A program made the translations under genes and the position numbers. Shown here piece by piece: positions 1 through 5,944 of a DNA stretch of 6,033 bases (position 1 is its first letter; every line of letters starts with the position of its first letter). The notes under the pieces are model-generated. The model was given only the letters and a program-made list of their open reading frames with translations, searched no databases and had not been told where the DNA came from. The stretch comes from Caulobacteraceae bacterium (GTDB taxonomy: Bacteria > Pseudomonadota > Alphaproteobacteria > Caulobacterales > Caulobacteraceae), in assembly GCA_030151985.1 (NCBI GenBank), contig JASLDZ010000155.1, forward strand, positions 1 through 6,033. Direction: 5' to 3'.

Positions 1-2109
1 GCGGCCGCCGATGCGCAGGGGAAAGGTGAAGAGGACGACGACGAGGCCCGCGCCGTCCTCGCGCGGGCGGCGACCGCCCCGACGGCCGCGGCGACGGCGG
101 CGCGAGCGGCCTTCCGCATCGGTCTCGCCCTCGGGTCGCGCGACGTCGGCGCGGCCTTCGTCGTCCTCCGCGCCTTGACCCTGCGCATCGGCGGCACCGG
201 TCGCGTCGGCGGAGCTGGGCGCATCGGAGCGGTCGTCGCGGTCGCGACCGCCGCGGCGACGCCGGCGGCGGCCGCGCCCCCTGCGGCCTTCACCGTCACC
301 TTCGTCGCGCTCGCCGGAGCCTTCGGCCGCGCGCTCGGAGTGACGCTCGCGCGGGCGCTCCTCGTTCTCGGCCTCGTCCTCCGCCAGGAAGGGCTCGTCG
401 CCGTCGTCCTCCACCGTCTCGTCGGCGAGATCCTGCTGGGAGGGGGCGTAACGCGCGGCGGGAAGCGCGGCCGGGGCCGGGTGGAACTCGGTCTCGCGCA
501 TTTCGGTGCGCTCCACCTCCTGCTCGCCGGGATGCAGCCGCTCGTCGAAGGCGACGACCACGTGCAGGCCGAAGTGGGCGTCGAGGCGGGCGAGGAAATC
601 GCGCTTCTCATTGAGCACATAGAGTCCGACGGCGGTGGGCAGACGCAGGATCGCCGAGCCGGCCCCCTTGCCCGCCTCCATCTCCACCGCGCGCAGCGCC
701 GACAGCGCGGCGCTCTCCACCGAGCGGATGCGGCCGGTGCCGTGGCAGTGGTCGCAGACATGGGTGGCGCCTTCCAGCACGCCCATGCGGCGGCGCTGGC
801 GGCTGATCTCCATCAGGCCGAACTGGCTGATCTTGCCCATCTGCACCCGCGCGCGGTCCTCGCGCAGGCAGTCCTTCAGCTCCTTCTCGACGGCGCGGTT
901 GTTCTTCGCCTCGTCCATGTCGATGAAGTCGATGACGATCAGGCCCGCGAGGTCACGCAGGCGGAGCTGCCGGGCGGCCTCGGCGGCGGCCTCCATGTTG
1001 GTCTTGTAGGCGGTGGTCTCGATGTTGCGCTCGCGCGTCGCCTTGCCGGAGTTCACGTCGATGGCGACCAGCGCCTCGGTCTGGTTGATCACGAGGTAGC
1101 CGCCCGACTTCAGCGGCACGACCGGCGAGTGGATCTGCGCGATCTGGTCCTCGACCCGGTACTTCACGAAGAGCGGTGTCGCGTCGCTGTAGTGCACGAC
1201 CTTCTTCGCCTGGCTGGGCATCAGCATGCGCATGAAGTCGCGCGCCTCGCGCCAGCCGGCGTCGCCCTCGACCTGGACGGTGTCGAAGTCCTTGTCGAAC
1301 ATGTCGCGCACCGCGCGCTTCACGAGGTCTTCCTCGCTGTTGATCAGCGCGGGGGCGATCGACTTCAGCGTGGTCTCGCGGATCGTCTCCCACTGGCGCA
1401 GCAGGTATTCGTAGTCGCGCTTGATCTCGGCCTTGGTGCGCGCGGCGCCGGCGGTGCGCACGATCAGGCCCATGCCGGTGGGCACGTCCAGGCTGTTGGT
1501 GGCCGACTTCAGGCGCTTCCTGTCCGCGGCGTTGGTGATCTTGCGGCTGATCCCGCCGCCCCGCGCCGTGTTCGGCATCAGCACGCAGTAGCGGCCTGCC
1601 AGCGAGAGATAGGTGGTCAGAGCGGCGCCCTTGTTGCCCCGCTCTTCCTTGACGACCTGCACCAGCATGATCTGGCGGCGACGGATCACCTCCTGGATCT
1701 TGTACTTGCGCATCAGGCGACGGCGGCGGCGCTCCAGCTCCGCCTCCATCTTGTCGTCCTCGTCGTCGTGGCCGGAGGTTTCGACCTCCTCCTCGCCCTC
1801 GGCCAGTTCGTCGTCGTGCCGGTCGTCGGCCGCCTCGCGCATCAGCGCCTCGCGGTCGGCGTGGGGAATCTGGAAGTAGTCGGGGTGGATCTCGTTGAAG
1901 GCCAGGAAGCCGTGGCGGTTGCCGCCGTACTCGATGAAGGCGGCCTGGAGCGAGGGCTCCACTCGGGTCACCTTGGCGAGGTAAATGTTGCCCCGGAGCT
2001 GCTTCTTCGAGGCGATCTCGAAGTCGAGCTCCTCGATCCGGTTACCTTCGACGACCGCGACCCGGGTCTCCTCCGGGTGGGACGCGTCGATCAGCATGGA
2101 CTTGGTCAT
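1..2109 (-). CDS. rne: Ribonuclease E, N-terminal 703 codons (C-terminus beyond left edge)
   Basis: Endoribonuclease that starts mRNA decay and processes structured RNAs, and scaffolds the degradosome. The ATG at 2109 gives MTKSMLIDASHPEETRVAVV, a typical alphaproteobacterial RNase E start. The S1 domain (about residues 35-165) is split by an acidic, then Arg-rich insertion (about 81-135), as known in alphaproteobacteria. The DNase I-like catalytic domain shows VAIDVNSG with D351 and GLIVIDFIDM with D394, matching E. coli D303 and D346. The Zn-link CDHC has C452 and C455, matching E. coli C404 and C407. All four residues are offset by exactly 48, so the core is intact. From about residue 520 the protein becomes a low-complexity tail with acidic stretches and two Arg-rich blocks (about 609-623 and 668-683), presumably RNA-binding. 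The last visible residues turn oddly hydrophobic (689-702, LVVVLFTFPLRIGG). The Shine-Dalgarno is weak (GGAG 8 nt from ATG). Transcribed divergently from the amidase gene. Confidence 0.97.
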   Translation of the reverse strand, partial: MTKSMLIDASHPEETRVAVVEGNRIEELDFEIASKKQLRGNIYLAKVTRVEPSLQAAFIEYGGNRHGFLAFNEIHPDYFQIPHADREALMREAADDRHDDELAEGEEEVETSGHDDEDDKMEAELERRRRRLMRKYKIQEVIRRRQIMLVQVVKEERGNKGAALTTYLSLAGRYCVLMPNTARGGGISRKITNAADRKRLKSATNSLDVPTGMGLIVRTAGAARTKAEIKRDYEYLLRQWETIRETTLKSIAPALINSEEDLVKRAVRDMFDKDFDTVQVEGDAGWREARDFMRMLMPSQAKKVVHYSDATPLFVKYRVEDQIAQIHSPVVPLKSGGYLVINQTEALVAIDVNSGKATRERNIETTAYKTNMEAAAEAARQLRLRDLAGLIVIDFIDMDEAKNNRAVEKELKDCLREDRARVQMGKISQFGLMEISRQRRRMGVLEGATHVCDHCHGTGRIRSVESAALSALRAVEMEAGKGAGSAILRLPTAVGLYVLNEKRDFLARLDAHFGLHVVVAFDERLHPGEQEVERTEMRETEFHPAPAALPAARYAPSQQDLADETVEDDGDEPFLAEDEAENEERPRERHSERAAEGSGERDEGDGEGRRGRGRRRRRRGGRDRDDRSDAPSSADATGAADAQGQGAEDDEGRADVARPEGETDAEGRSRRRRRGRRGGRRPREDGAGLVVVLFTFPLRIGGR
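4..195. repeat. Imperfect inverted repeat inside the rne tail (arms 4-65 and 137-195)
   Basis: The plus strand at 4-65 aligns with the reverse complement of 137-195: 52 identical columns out of 62 by hand alignment, with gaps totalling 3 nt. The outermost 17 nt (4-20 and 179-195, GCCGCCGATGCGCAGGG) are perfectly complementary. The spacer is 71 nt. The arms are in codon register: plus-strand frame 1 of the left arm reads AADAQGKGEEDDDEARA, close to the RNase E protein encoded on the minus strand by the right arm (AADAQGQGAEDDEGRA). The rne transcript could fold into a long hairpin here. Whether this is a real inverted duplication or an assembly foldback cannot be told from the sequence. Confidence 0.75.
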
Positions 2110-2120
2110 GGAAGGGGTCT

Positions 2121-2136
2121 CCGCGGCGCTGCGCGG
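2121..2136 (-). promoter_or_regulatory. Small hairpin just upstream of the rne start
   Basis: CCGCG and CGCGG arms (5 bp) enclose a 6-nt loop, 11 nt before the rne ATG in its presumed leader. It lies next to the weak GGAG Shine-Dalgarno and could affect translation initiation. In sequence this GC-rich such a short stem may be chance. Confidence 0.3.
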
Positions 2137-2262
2137 GGCTTCTGCCCGGTCGCCGCAAGGGGCCTGTCGCGCCACGCGCCGAGACGCCGCGCCGGAAGGT
2201 TCCGGGCGGTTGCGTCACAGGGGCGGAGGCGGCGAGGCCCAAGGTTGATTTCCGATACGCCT

Positions 2263-2278
2263 CCGGCCGAGCGGCCGG
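2263..2278. repeat. CCGGCC/GGCCGG hairpin
   Basis: Perfect 6-bp all-G/C arms with a 4-nt GAGC loop lie about 155 bp upstream of rne. There is no adjacent T-run on either strand, so it is not a canonical intrinsic terminator. It may be leader structure or chance. Confidence 0.35.
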
Positions 2279-2358
2279 GCTGCGTGGGACTGGGGAGCGA
2301 AGCCCGCCGAAGGACGAACCGCGCGATGTGGGTGCGCCGAGGGGCCAGTCGCCCCCAT

Positions 2359-2372
2359 CCTTCCTCGGAAGG
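2359..2372. repeat. CCTTCC/GGAAGG palindrome
   Basis: Perfect 6-bp arms separated by TC. The surrounding sequence looks like extragenic repeat material common in GC-rich alphaproteobacteria, but copy number cannot be judged from one window. An operator role is possible but unsupported. Confidence 0.3.
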
Positions 2373-2399
2373 GCGGAGCGATGAACGGCCATGCCGCGC

Positions 2400-2404
2400 G
2401 AGTC
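2400..2404. promoter_or_regulatory. GAGTC (GANTC) candidate CcrM methylation site
   Basis: GANTC is the CcrM adenine methylation target in alphaproteobacteria. Intergenic copies near promoters can be bound by GcrA or report replication state. This is the only one found in the rne-amidase gap. Function is inferred and depends on the organism encoding CcrM. Confidence 0.3.
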
Positions 2405-2466
2405 CAATGTGGCGCCGATGCGCGAGGAAAGCAAAGCGCGCGGTGGAAGACGGCGCAAGCACCCCT

Positions 2467-2589
2467 TCCTCCGCTCATCCCCGCGCATGCGGGGACCCAG
2501 GCTTTCTCGGGAGCGAGACCCCCGGGATAGGTGATCGGAAGTTTGCGGTGCAAGCCTGGGTCCCCGCATGCGCGGGGATGAGCGGAGGA
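2467..2589. repeat. REPIN/MITE-like element: perfect 38-bp inverted arms around a 47-bp loop
   Basis: Arm 2467-2504 is exactly the reverse complement of 2552-2589 over 38 nt, with a 47-nt centre (2505-2551). Each arm also contains a short internal hairpin: CCCCGC and GCGGGG around a GCAT loop. The centre includes a small TCTCG/CGAGA stem (2505-2518). Two REP-like palindromic units in inverted orientation is the REPIN architecture, which is mobilised in trans by RAYT (TnpA_REP) transposases. No transposase gene lies in the window and no target-site duplication is obvious at the flanks. The element sits 59 bp before the amidase start and could act as a transcriptional insulator, a processing stem, or a bidirectional terminator without T-runs. 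Confidence 0.8.
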
Positions 2590-2599
2590 TTTAGGAGGG

Positions 2600-2637
2600 T
2601 TAACAGTTTGTCGACGGCCGTCGAGGATCGTGGATAA
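2600..2637 (+). promoter_or_regulatory. Candidate control region of the amidase gene: TTAAC half-site, 14-bp palindrome, DnaA-box-like site
   Basis: Within 38 bp lie TTAAC (2600-2604, like one half of a CtrA box; the second half 7 nt later is TCGA, only 2 of 4 matches), a perfect 14-bp palindrome TCGACGGCCGTCGA (2611-2624), and CGTGGATAA (2629-2637), which on the minus strand reads TTATCCACG, one mismatch from the DnaA box TTATCCACA. Together they are suggestive of cell-cycle control of a septal amidase, but each motif is short and binding is unproven. I could not place a convincing sigma70 promoter. Confidence 0.3.
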
Positions 2638-2648
2638 GACGGTGGGGA

Positions 2649-3857
2649 GTGAAGGTGCGGCGGCTCGCAATGCGGATCGGGAGACGGGGCGCGTGGATCG
2701 CGCTGGGCTTGTCGGTCCTCGCGGCCGCTGGCGCCGCGGCCGCCGCCGGGGCGCAGGGCGGGCCGGAAGCCAGCGTGCTCAAGGTGCGGCTCGGCGGCGA
2801 CGCGAAACAGACGCGGATCGTGATGGAGCTCAGCGGCGCCGTCTCCGGCAAGCTGATCGAAGGCTCCGACCCCTCTCGCCGCGTGCTGCTCGCCCTGCCG
2901 CACGCGGAGGCGGCCGGCGACATGGCGGGCGCAGGCGCGGGGCTGGTGAAGGCGTGGGCGGTGGAGGACGCGGGCGGCGCGGTGCGGCTGAAGCTCGACC
3001 TCGCCCGCGACGCGACGGTGCGCCGACGCTTCCTCCTGCCGCCCGGCGACGGGCTCGGCGTCTACCGCTACGTGGTCGATGTCGAGGGCGCCGGACCCTC
3101 GGCGGTCGCCGCCTCGACGGTCGCCCGGACGCGTCCGTCGCGGATCGAGCTGCCGCTCGAACCGATCGTGCCGGCGAAGAAGGTGATCGTCATCGACGCC
3201 GGGCACGGCGGCAAGGATCCGGGCGCCCACGGCGACGATCGGCGGGAGAAGGACCTGACGCTCGCCGCCGCCAAGGCGCTGCGCGACCAGCTCAACGCGA
3301 CGGGCCGCTATCATGTGGTGCTGACCCGCGACACCGACGTCTTCATTCCGCTGGAGCAGCGGGTGCGGATCGCCCGGCGCGCCAACGCTGACCTCTTCAT
3401 CTCGCTGCACGCCGATTCGCTGAGCGACCCGGCGATCAAGGGCGCGACCGTCTACACCATCAGCGACAAGGGGACGGATCGGGCCGCCAAGGGCGTGTTC
3501 GGCAAGCCGGACTACTTCCTGGACGTGAACCTGCCGGGCCGCGACCCGGCGGTGAACCGGATCCTGCTGGACCTGACGCAGCGCGAGACCAACAACCGAT
3601 CCGCCGTCTTCGCCGAGGCGCTGCTGGACAAGCTCGCCGACCGCGCGCCGCTGCTGCACAAGAGCCACCGCGACGCGGGCTTCGTGGTTCTGCTGGCGCC
3701 CGACGTTCCGGCGGTGCTCATGGAAATGGGCTTCATCACCAACCGCGACGACGAGCGCCGCCTCGCCGACGCGGGGGAGCGCCGGCGCCTGATGGGCGGC
3801 GTGGCCGAGGCGATCGACGGCTACTTCGACGGCGAGAAGCGCTACGCGCTGCGGTGA
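2649..3857 (+). CDS. amiC: Periplasmic N-acetylmuramoyl-L-alanine amidase (AMIN + Amidase_3)
   Basis: Zinc hydrolase that cuts the amide bond between MurNAc and the stem peptide, splitting septal peptidoglycan for daughter-cell separation. The N-terminus is a signal peptide: Arg-rich start, hydrophobic run at about 15-34, Ala-rich cleavage region. An AMIN domain (about 42-145) presumably targets the septum. The Amidase_3 domain (about 178-393) shows zinc ligands H186 (VIDAGHGG), E200 (REKDLTL) and H254 (SLHADS), and the catalytic glutamate E359 (LMEMGFITN), so it should be active. The segment between H254 and E359 (about 272-320) matches the place where AmiA/B/C enzymes carry an inhibitory helix relieved by LytM activators. 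The start is uncertain: GTG 2649 is the longest reading, GTG 2655 has a better Shine-Dalgarno (GGGGAG, 5 nt away), and ATG 2670 also preserves the signal peptide. Divergent from rne and convergent with the next gene. The symbol is by family, not proven orthology. Confidence 0.93.
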   Translation: MKVRRLAMRIGRRGAWIALGLSVLAAAGAAAAAGAQGGPEASVLKVRLGGDAKQTRIVMELSGAVSGKLIEGSDPSRRVLLALPHAEAAGDMAGAGAGLVKAWAVEDAGGAVRLKLDLARDATVRRRFLLPPGDGLGVYRYVVDVEGAGPSAVAASTVARTRPSRIELPLEPIVPAKKVIVIDAGHGGKDPGAHGDDRREKDLTLAAAKALRDQLNATGRYHVVLTRDTDVFIPLEQRVRIARRANADLFISLHADSLSDPAIKGATVYTISDKGTDRAAKGVFGKPDYFLDVNLPGRDPAVNRILLDLTQRETNNRSAVFAEALLDKLADRAPLLHKSHRDAGFVVLLAPDVPAVLMEMGFITNRDDERRLADAGERRRLMGGVAEAIDGYFDGEKRYALR

Positions 3858-3860
3858 GCG

Positions 3861-4652
3861 CTACCGGCCGGTGAAGGCCGCCGGCCGCTTCTGCAGGAAG
3901 GCCGAGACGCCTTCGCGGAAGTCGGCGGTCGCCCCGACCTCCTTCTGCGCGCGGCGCTCGGCGTCGAGCTGTTCGGCCCAGCCCGCGGTTTCGGCCCGGT
4001 GCACCAGCCGGCGTGTCAGTCCCAGCGAGGCCGGGCCCGTAGCCAGCCGGACCGCCAGCTCCCGCGCCACGGGCAGCGCCTGGCCGTCGGGCGCGACCCG
4101 GTTGATCAGCCCCCACTCCAGCGCGGTGGCGGCGGGGACCTTGTCGCCCAGCAGCATCATCTCCATCGCCCGCGCCCGCCCGACCATCCGGGGCAGCAGC
4201 CAGGTGGAGCCGCCGTCGGGCACCAGGCCGATGCGCCGGAACGCCTGCAGGAAGTAGGCGCTCTCGCTCGCCACGATCAGGTCGCCCATCAGCGCCAGCG
4301 AGCAGCCGACCCCGGCCGCCGGCCCGTTCACCGCCGTCACCAGCGGGATCGGCAGGTCCCGCAGCGCGGTGACCATCGGGTTGTAGACCTTCTCCAGCCC
4401 CGCCCCCATGTCGATCTCCCCGTCCGGCGCCGCCGAGCGGGGGGAGGAGAGGTTGGCGCCCGAGCAGAACCCCTTGCCCTCGCCGGTGATTACGATGGCG
4501 CGCACGCCCGCGTCGGGCGCGGACAGCTCCAGCACCGCCTCGTGCAGGCCGGCGCCCATCTCCAGGTCGCAGGCGTTCAGGGTGGCGGGGTCGTTGAGGG
4601 TGACGGTGGCGATCGCTTCGGCGACCTCGATCCGGACCTTGGGCGTGGACAT
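3861..4652 (-). CDS. Crotonase-family protein, PaaG-like enoyl-CoA isomerase
   Basis: A 263-residue crotonase-fold protein, normal family length. The oxyanion-hole regions are present: GFCSGANL (61-68) and NGPAAGVGCSLAL (109-121). The two glutamates used by true enoyl-CoA hydratases (rat E144 and E164) are replaced by S118 and F138. Instead the protein matches PaaG, the isomerase turning ring-epoxide phenylacetyl-CoA into oxepin-CoA: AFRRIGLVPDGGSTWLLPR (137-155) carries D146 at the position of PaaG's catalytic Asp, and the C-terminus DFREGVSAFLQKR followed by FTGR is PaaG-like. No other paa genes are nearby, so the substrate may instead be another unsaturated acyl-CoA with a delta3-delta2 shift. 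Strong Shine-Dalgarno (GGGAGG, 4 nt from ATG). It lies 107 bp downstream of the cyclase on the same strand, perhaps co-transcribed. Confidence 0.9.
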   Translation of the reverse strand: MSTPKVRIEVAEAIATVTLNDPATLNACDLEMGAGLHEAVLELSAPDAGVRAIVITGEGKGFCSGANLSSPRSAAPDGEIDMGAGLEKVYNPMVTALRDLPIPLVTAVNGPAAGVGCSLALMGDLIVASESAYFLQAFRRIGLVPDGGSTWLLPRMVGRARAMEMMLLGDKVPAATALEWGLINRVAPDGQALPVARELAVRLATGPASLGLTRRLVHRAETAGWAEQLDAERRAQKEVGATADFREGVSAFLQKRPAAFTGR

Positions 4653-4759
4653 GCGGCCTCCCTGGCGGACGCGTCGGCGGCGTCCGGCGCAGCATACGGA
4701 CGCGCGCGCGGGGAGGAAGGCTGTCGTCGCGGCAGGCGCGACGCTTTGTCGGCCGGAGG
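4653..4759 (-). other. Spacer between the cyclase and the PaaG-like gene, with a 7-bp hairpin
   Basis: A 107-bp gap on the shared minus strand. It holds a perfect 7-bp stem (CGTCGCG and CGCGACG, 4725-4743) with a 5-nt loop, 17 nt after the cyclase stop. No T-run follows on the minus strand, so termination there would be weak or Rho-assisted. The Shine-Dalgarno of the PaaG-like gene is at 4657-4662. No convincing promoter is visible. Confidence 0.4.
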
Positions 4760-5815
4760 CTAGGCCGCGGCCTCCAGGCTGTCCGCGTCCGTGACGCGGT
4801 TGCGGCCGGCGCGCTTGGACAGGTAGAGCGCGGAATCGGCGCGCTCCATCAGGGCGGCGGCGCTCTCGCCCGGGCGGCGCTGGGCCAGACCCGCGGAGAC
4901 GGTGACGGCGCCCAGGTCCTCATTGGTGGAGCGGCGCTTCAGCGCGCGCGAGGCGATCTCGGTGCGGATCACCTGCAGCGCCTGCTCGGCGGTCTTGGCG
5001 GTCTCGCTGGGGAAGAGCAGCGCGAACTCCTCGCCGCCGTAGCGGGAGGCGAGGCGAGGGGAGGCGCCCACCCGGCCGATCACGTTGGCGACGTAGCGCA
5101 GCACCTGGTCGCCGGTCTGGTGGCCCCAGGTGTCGTTGAAGCGCTTGAAGTGGTCGATGTCGATCACCGCCAGGCACAGCGGCGCGTCGGGCGAGGCGTC
5201 TTCGCCGCACATCTTGGCCAGGGCCTCGTCGAACGCCTTGCGGTTGGCGAGGTTGGTCAGCCCGTCGGTCATGGCGTCGCGGCGCACCTGCTCCAGGTGC
5301 TCGCGCAGCCGGCGGACCTCGGCGGTGGACTGGGCGAGGCGGGTCTCCAGCATGCCGTTCTCGCGCTGCACGCGGCGGGTCGCGTCGGCGAGGTGCTCGA
5401 CCAGCTTCTTCAGCTCGGGCGGCTGGTCGGTGAACTCCAGCTCGCGGCCGGCGCCGGCGAGGGTGCGGCCGTAGGCCTCGCTCGACCGGCGCGCGGTGTC
5501 GATGGCGCTGCCGATGCTGTCGAGCTGCTTGCCCAGCGCCTCGCCCGCGTCACGGATCTCGTCGTTCAGGCGCAGGCGCGGCAGGAAGCGCGACGCGAGC
5601 GATTCGGCCACGTCGTCGTTGAAGGGATCGTGCGCGGCGAGGAGGCGCGCGATCTCCTGCGCCAGCTCGCCTTGCGGGTCGGCCTCACGGTGCAGCCACA
5701 GCTCGTAGTTCAGGGGCGTCGGCCAGACCTTGGCCTCTTCCAGGGCCGCCAGCGCCTGGCGTCCGAACGCGTAGGCCTCGGGGCCACGGATCCGGGCGTT
5801 CATCTCGTCAGCCAT
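4760..5815 (-). CDS. Diguanylate cyclase, soluble, coiled coil plus GGDEF
   Basis: Makes cyclic di-GMP from two GTP, a second messenger for the motile-to-sessile switch. The 351 residues have no transmembrane segment or signal peptide, so it should be cytoplasmic. Residues 1-130 are helical and of no domain I recognise (LNYELWLHR motif at 35-43). Residues 134-180 form a heptad-rich coiled coil leading into the GGDEF domain (about 181-342). That domain has TDGLTNLANR (183-192), metal-binding D219 in VIDIDHFKRFND, and the active-site GGEEF at 260-264, so catalysis should be intact. The inhibitory I-site RxxD is missing: the equivalent residues are ASPR (251-254). Dimerisation through the coiled coil probably controls activity. 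The architecture resembles Caulobacter DgcB, but orthology is unproven. The start ATG 5815 has a poor Shine-Dalgarno; ATG 5803 (Met5) is an alternative. Confidence 0.93.
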   Translation of the reverse strand: MADEMNARIRGPEAYAFGRQALAALEEAKVWPTPLNYELWLHREADPQGELAQEIARLLAAHDPFNDDVAESLASRFLPRLRLNDEIRDAGEALGKQLDSIGSAIDTARRSSEAYGRTLAGAGRELEFTDQPPELKKLVEHLADATRRVQRENGMLETRLAQSTAEVRRLREHLEQVRRDAMTDGLTNLANRKAFDEALAKMCGEDASPDAPLCLAVIDIDHFKRFNDTWGHQTGDQVLRYVANVIGRVGASPRLASRYGGEEFALLFPSETAKTAEQALQVIRTEIASRALKRRSTNEDLGAVTVSAGLAQRRPGESAAALMERADSALYLSKRAGRNRVTDADSLEAAA

Positions 5816-5944
5816 GGGTGTTCAGAGTCCGGTTTGCGTGATCCTACCGTAGGGTTCGCTGACACGGGGTTAAGCTTGACGGTCGGGCCCGGCTTGTTGC
5901 GTCCCCGCCGCCCGGTCATTCTGTCGCGGACGAGGGAGGCTCCC
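5816..5944. promoter_or_regulatory. Divergent promoter region between the cyclase and the partial dehydrogenase gene
   Basis: These 129 bp must carry both promoters. Visible elements are a GAGTC (GANTC) site at 5825-5829 just upstream of the cyclase start, a near-palindrome CCTACCGTAGG at 5843-5853, and a TTGACG at 5876-5881 that matches the alphaproteobacterial -35 consensus in the plus direction. The -10 position 17 nt later is a poor match, so the promoter call is weak. No regulator gene is adjacent. Confidence 0.35.
5934..5939 (+). promoter_or_regulatory. Shine-Dalgarno GGGAGG of the right-edge gene
   Basis: A strong GGGAGG 5 nt before ATG 5945 fixes this start in preference to the in-frame ATG at 5975. 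Confidence 0.65.

Larger units (their letters stand above)
2110..2466. other. Intergenic region upstream of rne (presumed promoter and 5' leader)
   Basis: These 357 bp between rne and the inverted-repeat element carry no gene I can support. Open frames here lack recognisable protein features and look like GC-rich chance frames. The region must hold the rne promoter and leader, but no clear -35/-10 pair is visible on the minus strand. It contains three short GC-rich hairpins (2121-2136, 2263-2278, 2359-2372) and one GAGTC site (2400-2404). In E. coli the rne leader mediates feedback control by RNase E itself; whether this leader does so is inference only. Confidence 0.6.

Noticed and set aside
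2467..2589. CRISPR repeat pair
   Set aside because: The two 38-nt units are inverted, not direct, and there are only two of them; there is no spacer series and no cas gene.
175..2637. An 820-codon open frame on the plus strand opposite rne
   Set aside because: It is the exact codon-register antisense of rne, where very high G/C at third positions removes stops. Its translation is low-complexity Ala/Leu/Val/His/Arg with no domain, while the minus strand encodes an intact RNase E core.
2475..3668. A 397-codon minus-strand frame opposite the amidase
   Set aside because: It is antisense to a gene with all amidase catalytic residues, and its translation begins in antisense sequence and ends within the inverted-repeat element. 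No recognisable domain.
4725..4743. Intrinsic terminator after the cyclase gene
   Set aside because: The 7-bp stem is real but no T-run follows on the minus strand, so I report it only as a hairpin in the spacer.
3736..4763. Long alternative frames over the PaaG-like gene on both strands (minus 3736-4695, plus 3999-4763)
   Set aside because: Arg/Gly/Ala/Pro-rich shadow frames of a clearly recognisable crotonase gene with a strong Shine-Dalgarno.
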